Source: Pseudoalteromonas marina (GTDB lineage: Bacteria > Pseudomonadota > Gammaproteobacteria > Enterobacterales > Alteromonadaceae). From it: a stretch of 64,000 bases of DNA. The DNA lies in the NCBI RefSeq assembly GCF_000238335.3, contig NZ_AHCB03000005.1, forward strand, positions 1,736,001 to 1,800,000, read 5' to 3'. Below, one piece after another: positions 1 to 7,267 of the stretch (within the stretch, counting starts at the first letter, position 1; each line of letters opens with the position of its first letter). A program made the translations under genes and the position numbers. The notes under the pieces are model-generated. The model was not told the DNA's origin, made no database searches, and saw only the letters and a program-made list of their open reading frames with translations.

Positions 1-140
1 CAGCACCTGCAGCAATCAAAGCCGCTATTCCTAAAGCCGATATAGGCCTTGCAATGCTTAGCTCGCTAGGTGTTACTTTTCCGTTCAATGTAATTGTAGG
101 TATTGGACTTTACCACCAGCTTGCTGTAGCTATTCAATAA
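1..140 (+). CDS. C-terminal end of a sodium-dependent bicarbonate-type permease (SbtA/DUF897 family), partial
   Basis: Only the last 45 codons are in the window; the frame starts at position 3 and stops at TAA 138-140. The tail is hydrophobic and contains the stretch SLGVTFPFN followed by VGIGLY, which resembles the conserved C-terminal end of SbtA-type sodium-dependent bicarbonate permeases. Those are inner-membrane transporters with about ten helices. The call rests on a short tail recognised by eye, so the exact substrate is uncertain. Another bile-acid/arsenite-fold transporter is the main alternative. Confidence 0.55.
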   Translation, partial: APAAIKAAIPKADIGLAMLSSLGVTFPFNVIVGIGLYHQLAVAIQ

Positions 141-174
141 CTAAAAATTTGTATCATTTATTAGCCACCGACTA

Positions 175-729
175 TTACCGGCTAATCAGTTTTGTATGTG
201 GGTTAATATAAAACATTCTTTTCCAACCTTGGCTTTCACTTGTTGCAAGCCAAGGTAGTGGAAATAAAGACACAATTGAATAATGAACATGAGGTGGCTT
301 ACCCGCTGCATTTCCTGTGTTACCCAATAAGCCTATATTTTCATTTAACTTCACAATGTCGCCTTCACTTACACTGTAACTATTTAAATGCGCTACATAG
401 TGCACCCGCCATTTAGGCCCGAGTATAGCAACTACCTTACCGCCTCTTTTAAGCTCACCGCTAAACACAACAATCCCATTAACCGGTGCAACAACATGCG
501 TATTTTTTTTACCAAATATATCAATGCCTTTATGAACACCCGACTTCCCCCATGGCTCATACCAAAAAGTAGCATGATTCCAGTCTTTGGGTGTTGCCCC
601 TAATACGGGATTAGTGATTTTTTCAGGCAAAACGAACAGGGCTAGTACTATGGTTAATATAATAACGACTAAGCTAAGTAGTAATATTTTTATGGGCTTC
701 AAAATAGGATTCTGCTTTGAGTTAAACAA
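175..729 (-). CDS. Membrane-anchored M23-family metallopeptidase
   Basis: A 184-residue protein with one N-terminal membrane helix (about residues 13-35) followed by a LytM/M23 peptidase domain that would sit in the periplasm. The zinc ligands of the family are visible: H66 and D70 in the HKGID stretch, and the HVH pair at 147-149, with a further His at 114. M23 enzymes of this kind usually cut peptide crosslinks in peptidoglycan. The protein is short and has no LysM or coiled-coil domain, so it could act as a small hydrolase without a targeting module. It stands alone, between the permease tail and a secreted protein gene, with no operon partner on its strand. Confidence 0.8.
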   Translation of the reverse strand: MFNSKQNPILKPIKILLLSLVVIILTIVLALFVLPEKITNPVLGATPKDWNHATFWYEPWGKSGVHKGIDIFGKKNTHVVAPVNGIVVFSGELKRGGKVVAILGPKWRVHYVAHLNSYSVSEGDIVKLNENIGLLGNTGNAAGKPPHVHYSIVSLFPLPWLATSESQGWKRMFYINPHTKLISR

Positions 730-792
730 TTAAATGTATTATTAACCCGCAATGATGAATAGATAATGAGCACTTTAAAAAACAGTAAACAC

Positions 793-831
793 AAAAAAGC
801 CGATGCAAGATCACTCTCACATCGGCTTTTT
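793..831 (-). terminator. Intrinsic terminator of the small secreted protein gene
   Basis: An 8-bp stem, AGCCGATG (798-805) paired with CATCGGCT (820-827), is flanked by A and T runs, so it reads as a rho-independent terminator about 20 bases after the stop at 849. Confidence 0.75.
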
Positions 832-848
832 CACTGCGGTAATACTTA

Positions 849-1256
849 TTATAAAGAAAGCTCTTCTTTAGCACGTGTTAAATTGTGCGACACCATTGTA
901 CTGTTAGACATTGATTTAGCTTCGTATAAATCAGCAAGACCAGCCGTTTCGTTGTTCGCTTTTAAACGCGCTACACCGCGGTTGCTTAACGCGAATGAGG
1001 TAAGCTGGCGTACTTTAAATCGTGGTGCGTCTGCATCTTTTAAAAGTGCAATTGCTTTAGTACAAATAGCTTCAGCCTGTGCGTAGTTTTTTGATTTAAC
1101 ATTCAGTGCGCAGCTGTTAAACGATTGTTCAAGCGGCTGCGGCGCAGTTTGCGCTTCAATAACCATTAATTTGTAGTCACTTGAATCAGCCATTACAGCT
1201 GCAGAGCAAGTTAATAATGAGCCAAGAGCGATGGTTTTTAAAAGTGTACGTTTCAT
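849..1256 (-). CDS. Small secreted TPR-like protein of unknown function
   Basis: A 135-residue protein with a clear signal peptide (about residues 1-23, ending AVMA) and no lipobox. The mature part is helical. It contains a TPR-like stretch around residues 55-70 (YAQAEAICTKAI) and another around 85-120, and two cysteines near residues 49 and 65 that could form a disulfide in the periplasm. I do not recognise a named family. Just upstream lies a damaged tandem copy of the same gene (1562-1765) with its own leader and terminator. The conserved leader carries a perfect 6+2+6 palindrome about 120 bases before the start codon, suggesting shared regulation of both copies. Confidence 0.7.
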   Translation of the reverse strand: MKRTLLKTIALGSLLTCSAAVMADSSDYKLMVIEAQTAPQPLEQSFNSCALNVKSKNYAQAEAICTKAIALLKDADAPRFKVRQLTSFALSNRGVARLKANNETAGLADLYEAKSMSNSTMVSHNLTRAKEELSL

Positions 1257-1373
1257 GGTTTGCCTTTCCTAATTAAGTGAGTCGTGCTTGTTGCCGACAA
1301 CTGAACTTTAGAGTAAAAGCTCAAACCTCACAAACGATAAAAACAAACTTAATAAGTGAATAAAATTAACCTA

Positions 1374-1387
1374 TAGACTTTAGTCTA
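1374..1387. promoter_or_regulatory. Palindrome TAGACT-TT-AGTCTA in the leader of the small secreted protein gene
   Basis: A 14-base sequence with two perfect 6-base arms lies about 118-131 bases upstream of the start at 1256. An identical copy lies at 1865-1878 in front of the broken duplicate. Conservation of this block in both copies is compatible with an operator or promoter element, but it may simply reflect a recent duplication. Apart from this palindrome and the terminator at 1501-1540, the 300 bases between the two genes hold nothing I can name. Confidence 0.35.
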
Positions 1388-1500
1388 ACGCCATTATAAA
1401 TATACCAACTTTTTAGGTACTCACATTTAATAAACTATGGGTAATGCGATTACTCTTAGCAATAAGAACGTAATCGTACAAAATACAATAATGCTGATAC

Positions 1501-1540
1501 AAAAAAGCCCCAGCAGGTTAAACCTAGCTGGGGCTTTTTT
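1501..1540 (-). terminator. Intrinsic terminator of the broken duplicate gene
   Basis: A strong GC-rich stem, AAGCCCCAGC paired with GCTGGGGCTT, has A and T runs on both flanks. It lies about 20 bases after the stop codon of the truncated copy at 1562. Its sequence differs from the terminator of the intact copy at 793-831. Confidence 0.8.
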
Positions 1541-1561
1541 TAAAATATGCTTGCTAAAAGC

Positions 1562-1765
1562 TTATAAAGAAAGCTCTTCTTTAGCGCGATTTAAGTTGTG
1601 CGATACCATAGTGCTGTTAGACATTTGGTTAGCTTCGTACAAATCGGCTAATGCAGCTGTTTCGTTATTCGATTTCAAACGCGCAACACCACGGTTACTT
1701 AGTGCGTATGAAGTAAGCTGGCGTACTTTAAAACGTGGTGCGTCAGCATCCTTTAAAAGCGCTTT
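1562..1765 (-). pseudogene. Truncated tandem duplicate of the small secreted TPR-like gene
   Basis: The last ~67 codons closely match the 3' half of the gene at 849-1256, including the same C-terminal EELSL and stop. At about 1761-1770 the similarity jumps directly to the 5' leader of the intact copy, where both share a 20-base block at 1773-1792. The signal peptide, the start codon and roughly the first half of the coding region are therefore missing, as expected from an internal deletion after tandem duplication. The upstream palindrome (1865-1878) and a terminator (1501-1540) remain, so the region may still be transcribed, but no export-competent protein can be made. Confidence 0.75.
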
Positions 1766-1864
1766 GGTTAAGTCGTGCTTGTTGCCGACAACTGAACTTT
1801 AGAGAATTACCATCAAACCGACAAACGATAAAAACAAACCTAATAAGTGAAGAAACCTAACCTA

Positions 1865-1878
1865 TAGACTTTAGTCTA
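1865..1878. promoter_or_regulatory. Second copy of the TAGACT-TT-AGTCTA palindrome
   Basis: This sits in the duplicated leader upstream of the truncated gene and is identical over all 14 bases to the copy at 1374-1387, while flanking leader bases differ at several positions. Confidence 0.35.
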
Positions 1879-1934
1879 ATGCCGACCATTAATTTCGAAA
1901 ATTGATATTTATCAAAACAACCAAAAATTTAAAC

Positions 1935-2750
1935 TTATTGAGTGCGTTCAAGTAACTTAACTATTTGGGTTACAACCATTTTTGGCTCATCATTTTGCGG
2001 ATAGTGATAGCTTTTATTTGTTATTACTATTTCACCTTGTGGAAATGCATTAGCCCACTTTGAATGTAAGTCACCCCACATTTCACGCGCTTGGTCGGTA
2101 AAAAATAATACAGGTGGCTTTTTATACTTTTTAACGGAGGCGATCACAGTCACGGGTATATCAGCAATTTGAGGGTAATCAGGTAGTGGGCGTTTTGCCC
2201 AAAAATCTAAATACTGATTCGACATACCATTTTTCATATCATCGAGCTTTATTGCAGCAATTTCTTTTTCTGCACGTGGTAAATCAATCGCACGCATAAT
2301 ATCTACATCATGCTCTGATGCAGGCTCAATTAACATCAACGCTTTAATACTGTTAGGGTATGTTGCAGCAAATACACGCGCAATATAAGCACCATAAGAA
2401 TGGGCAACGTATACAACAGGCTCTTCTACTTTAAGTACTTTTAGCAATTGCACAACCTCAGCAGCGTATTCTTCTGAGCTATAGTTTTTCTTTATTTGTG
2501 CAGAGCCGCCATTACCAATACGAGAATACCGTATAACTTTCGCGTGCTTGGTAAGTGATTCAAAAACAGGTTCCCAATCACTTAAACCAGCAGAGCCACC
2601 CGCTTCAAGTAAAATGGTATGTTTACCATCACCTGCTAATTCGTATTCAACGTCAAAACCATTTACTTGAACCTTAGCCGTACTGGCTATTACACCGTGT
2701 GGAGTGAAAAGCGAATAAAAAATGATTGCGGTAAAGAGTATTCTCATCAT
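1935..2750 (-). CDS. Secreted alpha/beta-fold hydrolase
   Basis: A 271-residue protein with an N-terminal signal peptide (about residues 1-22), so probably periplasmic. The nucleophile elbow is A-H-S118-Y-G. The oxyanion region is LLEAGGSAG at 48-55, and the probable catalytic His lies in SYHYPQ near residue 250. These are features of the alpha/beta hydrolase fold (esterases, lipases, proline iminopeptidase-like enzymes). The substrate cannot be told from sequence. It stands alone and does not appear to be in an operon with its neighbours. Confidence 0.75.
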   Translation of the reverse strand: MMRILFTAIIFYSLFTPHGVIASTAKVQVNGFDVEYELAGDGKHTILLEAGGSAGLSDWEPVFESLTKHAKVIRYSRIGNGGSAQIKKNYSSEEYAAEVVQLLKVLKVEEPVVYVAHSYGAYIARVFAATYPNSIKALMLIEPASEHDVDIMRAIDLPRAEKEIAAIKLDDMKNGMSNQYLDFWAKRPLPDYPQIADIPVTVIASVKKYKKPPVLFFTDQAREMWGDLHSKWANAFPQGEIVITNKSYHYPQNDEPKMVVTQIVKLLERTQ

Positions 2751-2947
2751 ATTTTTACTTAAGTTAATTTAAAAAATACCATATGCGATATTAAATATGA
2801 CTTCCAGCGGTAATAGTTAAAATTTCTAAAGTTTAAATTAAGGTACCTATAAACTCCCTCGCCCATATGCCATAATCTAAATAATTCATTATTTTAGTAA
2901 CTTGGCGCATATTTAGGCGCTTTTAAGTTAACTACTCAGGGTTTACT

Positions 2948-4393
2948 ATGGCATATCAAGAGCAAAATCAAGCAACAGTCTATTGGCACGATTATGAAAC
3001 TTGGGGGGCGAGCCCTCAAAAAGATAAGCCGAGCCAATTTGCAGGTATTCGTACCGATCTTGATTTAAACATTATTGGCGAGCCGCTTATTGAATATTGT
3101 AAGCCGCAAGCGGATTACTTACCCCACCCTGAGGCATGTTTAATCACCGGTATTACGCCACAAGTGGCGATGAAAAAAGGCTTGGTTGAGGCTGAGTTTA
3201 TAGCAAAAATTCATGCTGAATTTAGTATGCCAAACACCTGTGTGGCAGGTTATAACAGTATTCGCTTTGATGACGAAGTAAGCCGTTATAGTTTTTATCG
3301 TAACTTTTACGACCCGTACGAGCGTGAATATAAAAACAATAATAGCCGCTGGGATATTATTGATTTAGTACGCGCTTGCTATGCGCTTCGCCCTGAAGGT
3401 ATTGAATGGCCGTTAAAAGAAGACGGTAGCCCAAGCTTTAAGTTAGAACATTTAACAGTAGCCAACGGTATTGAACACGCTGCTGCGCACGATGCGCTAA
3501 GCGATGTGACCGCCACTATTGCATTGGCTAAGCTAATAAAAGAAAAACAGCCAAAGCTTTATAACTTCTTTTTTGGGCTCCGTAATAAAAAAGCGCTGGG
3601 TGATTTAGTTGATGTATTTAACATGACGCCGCTGGTGCATACATCATCGCGTATTCCTGCAACGCAGGGGTGTACAACGTGGGTGGCGCCTATGAGCTTT
3701 CATCCAGTAAATAAAAACGCGGTTATTTGTTTTGATTTAACCCAAAGCCCGCAAGTTTTACTTGATTTAAATGTAGAAGAATTACGTAAACGTTTATACA
3801 CCAAACGCGTTGATTTAGCCGAGGGCGATTTACCTGTTGGTTTAAAGTTAGTGCATTTAAACAAGTGCCCTATTTTAGCGCCTGCAAAAACATTATTGCC
3901 TGAAAACGCAGCCCGTTTAGGAATTGACCGCGAGCAGTGCCTGGCTAATTTAGCTATTTTAAAAGCCAATACCGAGCTTCGCGATAAGGTCACTGAAGTG
4001 TTTAACAAGCAAGGCGATTACAGCGCGACCACTAACGTTGATTACTTACTTTACGATGGCTTTACAAGCCACGCCGATAAAGCTAAATTTGCGATTATTC
4101 GCGATGCTAAAGCAGACGAGCTAGCGGGCTTAAATTTAGATTTTGAAGATAAAAAGTTTAATACATTACTGTTTAGATACCGTGCACGCAATTGGCCAGA
4201 AACACTCAACCAGCAAGAACTTGATCAATGGCGCCAGTATTGTCAAAACAAGTTAATGCACGGGGAAGATCAACCCTCAATTAGCGCACAAGATTTTATG
4301 ATCACCCTTGAAAACTTGGCACATGAGCACGACGACAGCGAAAAAAACCTCACCATCTTAAAGGCGCTTTATAACTACGCGCAGAGCATGTAA
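2948..4393 (+). CDS. sbcB: Exodeoxyribonuclease I (3'-5' single-strand DNA exonuclease)
   Basis: The 481 residues match the usual length of ExoI (about 475). The N-terminal DEDDh exonuclease site is visible: D15 and E17 in HDYETWG, Asp residues in GYNSIRFDDE, and the His/Asp pair in AAAHDALSD. The C-terminal half corresponds to the SH3-like and helical domains that clamp ssDNA. The enzyme degrades ssDNA 3'-5' in recombination and mismatch repair and binds the SSB C-terminus. It is monocistronic, with a strong terminator just downstream at 4424-4462. Confidence 0.95.
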   Translation: MAYQEQNQATVYWHDYETWGASPQKDKPSQFAGIRTDLDLNIIGEPLIEYCKPQADYLPHPEACLITGITPQVAMKKGLVEAEFIAKIHAEFSMPNTCVAGYNSIRFDDEVSRYSFYRNFYDPYEREYKNNNSRWDIIDLVRACYALRPEGIEWPLKEDGSPSFKLEHLTVANGIEHAAAHDALSDVTATIALAKLIKEKQPKLYNFFFGLRNKKALGDLVDVFNMTPLVHTSSRIPATQGCTTWVAPMSFHPVNKNAVICFDLTQSPQVLLDLNVEELRKRLYTKRVDLAEGDLPVGLKLVHLNKCPILAPAKTLLPENAARLGIDREQCLANLAILKANTELRDKVTEVFNKQGDYSATTNVDYLLYDGFTSHADKAKFAIIRDAKADELAGLNLDFEDKKFNTLLFRYRARNWPETLNQQELDQWRQYCQNKLMHGEDQPSISAQDFMITLENLAHEHDDSEKNLTILKALYNYAQSM

Positions 4394-4423
4394 ATTGCTT
4401 TAAGCGTATTGGTCAGCGCATAT

Positions 4424-4462
4424 AAAAACGCGACGCTTTAATTACTAAAGCGTCGCGTTTTT
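4424..4462 (+). terminator. Intrinsic terminator of sbcB
   Basis: A near-perfect stem, AACGCGACGCTTTA paired with TAAAGCGTCGCGTT, with a T run after it on the plus strand, begins about 30 bases past the sbcB stop. Confidence 0.85.
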
Positions 4463-4495
4463 ATTTAAATTATTATGGGCTTCGCCCATCACGCA

Positions 4496-4559
4496 AGCAA
4501 GCTTCGCGTCTACAAGTAAACCCCATATCTACACCATCGCGGTAGACGTAGAGCTTGCT
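4496..4559. repeat. Inverted-repeat element, family B (copy 1)
   Basis: The arms AGCAAGCTTCGCGTCTAC (4496-4513) and GTAGACGTAGAGCTTGCT (4542-4559) are near-complementary and enclose ~28 bases. A close relative is at 38977-39034, and a degenerate one lies around 57785-57845. Confidence 0.7.
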
Positions 4560-4612
4560 CACGTGAAAAGCTGCGCTTTTACGTTTAATTGATTAGAAAA
4601 CAGTGATTATGT

Positions 4613-4707
4613 CACCACCGAGAAGTAAACGAGAAAACAAGGAGAAGTGATTAATCATTACTTATGTCTTCTCTGTGTAGCGCGAAGCGCCTCGGTGTTC
4701 TCGGTGG
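4613..4707. repeat. Inverted-repeat element, family A (copy 1)
   Basis: The outer arms are CACCACCGAGAA and TTCTCGGTGGT. Inner segments GGAGAAGTGA and CTTCTCTGTG are also partly complementary, so the RNA or single strand could form a long interrupted hairpin. Confidence 0.75.
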
Positions 4708-4894
4708 TAGCAATTCATTTATAAATAACAAGAAGCTGCGCTTTAGAGAAGCGCTCTAATGATAAAGGTAGGAAACCATAATTAGTCTTTTAATGTCTTC
4801 TCATTTGCTCCTCATTTTCTTCTCTTTGTGCAAATGATCTTTCAATAAGAAGCTGCGCTTTTACGTTTAATTGATTAGAAAACAGTGATTATGT

Positions 4895-4990
4895 CACCAC
4901 CGAGAAGTAAAGGAGAAAACAAGGAGAAGTGATTAATCATTACTTATGTCTTCTCTGTGTAGCGCGAAGCCCCTCGGTGTTCTCGGTGGT
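4895..4990. repeat. Inverted-repeat element, family A (copy 2)
   Basis: Nearly identical to the copy at 4613-4707, with a GCGCC to GCCCC change near the right arm. Confidence 0.75.
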
Positions 4991-5166
4991 AGCAATTCAT
5001 TTATAAATAACAAGAAGCTTGCTCACGCAAGTTATTAAAAATTAATTAAATATTGCACAAAGAGGTTGAGAGACGCTGCGCTTCTAATTGAGCAAGCTCA
5101 ACGTCAACAAAACCTAGCAAGACGCCTACGACAAATCAACACCGTACATTGCTAATGTGATTTAAT

Positions 5167-5262
5167 CACCACTGAGCAGTAAAGGAGAAAACAAGGAGAA
5201 GTGATTAATCATTACCTATGTATTCTCTTTGTAGCGCGAATCGCCTCGGTGTTCTCGGTGGT
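5167..5262. repeat. Inverted-repeat element, family A (copy 3, diverged left arm)
   Basis: The left arm reads CACCACTGAGCA instead of CACCACCGAGAA, while the right arm is intact. The upstream flank differs from the other units. Confidence 0.7.
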
Positions 5263-5448
5263 AGCAATTCATTTATAAATAACAAGAAGCTGCGCTTTAG
5301 AGAAGTGCTCTAATGATAAAGGTAGGAAACCATAATTAGTCTTTTAATGTCTTCTCATTTGCTCCTCATGCTTTTCTCTTTGTGCAAATGATCTTTTAAA
5401 AAGAAACTGCGCTTTTACGTTTAATTGATTAGAAAACAGTGATTATGT

Positions 5449-5544
5449 CACCACCGAGAAGTAAAGGAGAAAACAAGGAGAAGTGATTAATCATTACTTA
5501 TGTCTTCTCTGTGTAGCGCGCAGCGCCTCGGTGTTCTCGGTGGT
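5449..5544. repeat. Inverted-repeat element, family A (copy 4)
   Basis: Nearly identical to copies 1 and 2, with the same flanking TTTAATTGATTAG on its left. Confidence 0.75.
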
Positions 5545-5826
5545 AGCAATTCATTTATAAAATAACAAGAAGCTGCGCTTTAGAGAAGTGCTCTAATGAT
5601 AAAGTAAATAAACCATTATTCGTGTTTTAATGCCTTCTCATTTGCTCCTCATGCTCTTCTCTTTGTACAAATGATCTTTTAAGAAGAAGCTGCGCTTCTA
5701 ACGTGAGCAAGCTTTAAGTCTACAAATAAATACAGGCAAACTTCATTGAATCTTACTTAAGGCTCTCGGTGGTGGGGTTTAAAATCTAATAACAGACATC
5801 TAAAATCTTTTCACTGAGAAGAAAAC

Positions 5827-6534
5827 CTATTTACACTGTTTTTTGAACATCCAGCTGTTTCTGACAGGCTCAAAATGAGCGCCAAATTTAAGCGACAAAC
5901 ATAAAATAGGTAAAGCATCTACCTGCTTAGCAATATCGAACGCACGAGAAAACTTATGCCCGTGCTTAGCCGCAAGTTTTAGCTCGTTTACATACAAGGC
6001 TTTATATTTTGGAGGGAGTTGTTGCCAGTTCATTAGCGCTATTTCTATAGCGCCTAAATGCACTTCAATTTTATACGGGCCAACAAGCTTAGCTTGTTGA
6101 ATATAATCGTACACCCGATCGGTTGGGCCATTTTGGTAACTCACTACCTTTGCCAGCGCAATCCAGGTTTCGGACCACGTTTCACGAAGAGCTACCGACT
6201 TTAATAATAATTGCTCTATTTGTTGGTAACTTGCAGCTATATCATCTGGCTGGTTTGTACTAACCGCTAACTTAAGCAATTTCACATGCGCCATTAGCTG
6301 CAAATAATGAGGATGAGCTGGATCGAGCGAGCTTGCCAAACTTATAGCGTCGTCGGCTAAGTTAAGCTGCTGTATATCAATATTATTACCCGTAATTTCC
6401 TGCAGGGTATTTTTTGCATTAAAGTACCACGCATTAGCGCGCATACTTTGTAAACTGGTATAACAAATTGCCAGTGTAATAAGTGTCAACACTAAAACAT
6501 TAACGTATTTAAACACCTTGCTAGTGCTACTCAT
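5827..6534 (-). CDS. VpsP-like exopolysaccharide operon protein
   Basis: A 235-residue protein with one N-terminal membrane helix (about residues 8-28) and a helical, TPR-like remainder, probably in the periplasm. Its place as last gene after the tyrosine kinase, and its single-helix-plus-helical-repeat layout, resemble VpsP of the Vibrio vps-II cluster. The role of that family is not well defined. It overlaps the phosphatase gene at 6527-7255 by 8 bases, so the two are translationally coupled. The gene ends the wcaJ-to-vpsP operon, directly next to the tandem repeat array. The family assignment is by context and layout rather than by a diagnostic motif. Confidence 0.6.
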   Translation of the reverse strand: MSSTSKVFKYVNVLVLTLITLAICYTSLQSMRANAWYFNAKNTLQEITGNNIDIQQLNLADDAISLASSLDPAHPHYLQLMAHVKLLKLAVSTNQPDDIAASYQQIEQLLLKSVALRETWSETWIALAKVVSYQNGPTDRVYDYIQQAKLVGPYKIEVHLGAIEIALMNWQQLPPKYKALYVNELKLAAKHGHKFSRAFDIAKQVDALPILCLSLKFGAHFEPVRNSWMFKKQCK

Positions 6535-7255
6535 TAAATAAAGACGCCGTTAAAGTAAGCGGGTTAGTTACAAACAACGCTTCAGCCTGCTCGGCTCCTA
6601 TTAAATCGCTAACAATTCTTTTTGCCTTACTTAAAATAGGCGGCCTGCGCTTAACCGAATGAGCATCGCTTGCAACATAATTCACCAAGCCATTTTTGAG
6701 CATATCAACGCTAATAGTTTGTGCTTGTTCGCCCCACTCGCCTTCAATGCTAGAGGCCGTTAACTGAAATTCACAACCCAATTGCTTTAAGCGCTCAATA
6801 TAAAATGGCTTAGCTTGAATATCGCGGTTGCGCTCAGGGTGCGGAATAATGGTTTTAATATTTTGTTTAGCCAGCCAATTAATAAACTTATCAAACCCTT
6901 GCGGCACATGCGAATGCGGTAGCTCAAGTAACACATAATTAGCGCCATTTACATTGCCAATAAACGGTAGCTTTTTGCTCATTACCAAGGTCATAAGCTC
7001 TACATCTAACCTAACCTCTGCGGCTACGGCTAGCTGAATATTAATATTTGCATCATGCGCGGCTTGTTTTAATTTAGCTAGGTCGTCATAAATATGCGAA
7101 GCCGCATTATTAAAGCGGCCTAAATGAATATGCGGGGTAGCTACCATATGAGTTATACCATCGGCCTGCGCCATGGTTAAAAGCGCTAAAGACTCAGTTA
7201 AGTCTTTAGCGCCATCGTCAAGCCCAGGTAATATGTGGGAATGTATATCTATCAT
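6527..7255 (-). CDS. CpsB/CapC-type (PHP-fold) tyrosine-protein phosphatase
   Basis: 242 residues starting with the metal-binding motif MIDIHSHILPGLDDGA (H5, H7), with further ligands in ATPHIHLG, PHPERN and SDAHS. This is the manganese-dependent PHP-fold phosphatase family typified by Streptococcus CpsB and Bacillus YwqE. The partner is the BY-kinase immediately upstream (7268-9466). The phosphatase would remove phosphate from its C-terminal tyrosine cluster, and cycling of phosphorylation controls chain polymerisation and export. Many gammaproteobacterial clusters use a low-molecular-weight (Wzb) phosphatase instead, and none is seen here. The gap to the kinase is 12 bases. Confidence 0.88.
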   Translation of the reverse strand: MIDIHSHILPGLDDGAKDLTESLALLTMAQADGITHMVATPHIHLGRFNNAASHIYDDLAKLKQAAHDANINIQLAVAAEVRLDVELMTLVMSKKLPFIGNVNGANYVLLELPHSHVPQGFDKFINWLAKQNIKTIIPHPERNRDIQAKPFYIERLKQLGCEFQLTASSIEGEWGEQAQTISVDMLKNGLVNYVASDAHSVKRRPPILSKAKRIVSDLIGAEQAEALFVTNPLTLTASLFNE

Positions 7256-7267
7256 AATAACCGTTAA

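Larger units (their letters stand above)
4568..5700. repeat. Tandem array of about four ~280-bp composite repeat units
   Basis: The whole interval between sbcB and the vpsP-like gene, more than 1.1 kb without a gene, is built of repeated units. Anchoring on the CACCACCGAGAA arm, copies begin at 4613, 4895, 5167 and 5449, a spacing of 282, 272 and 282 bases. Each unit contains family A (a ~95-base inverted repeat with ends CACCACCGAGAA and TTCTCGGTGGT). Most also contain a second segment with a CATTTG...CAAATG dyad around CTTCTCTTTGTG. The units differ by point changes and small indels, and the third has lost its left flank. No coding region is supported in any frame. Confidence 0.85.

Noticed and set aside
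1437..1802. Plus-strand open frame across the broken duplicate gene
   Set aside because: The sequence is explained by the minus-strand pseudogene and its terminator; the forward frame reads the complement of a known coding segment.
4568..5700. Regularly spaced repeats that could be taken for a CRISPR array
   Set aside because: The repeated unit is ~280 bases, whole units (not only short repeats) are alike, there are no unique 30-40-base spacers, and no cas gene is nearby.
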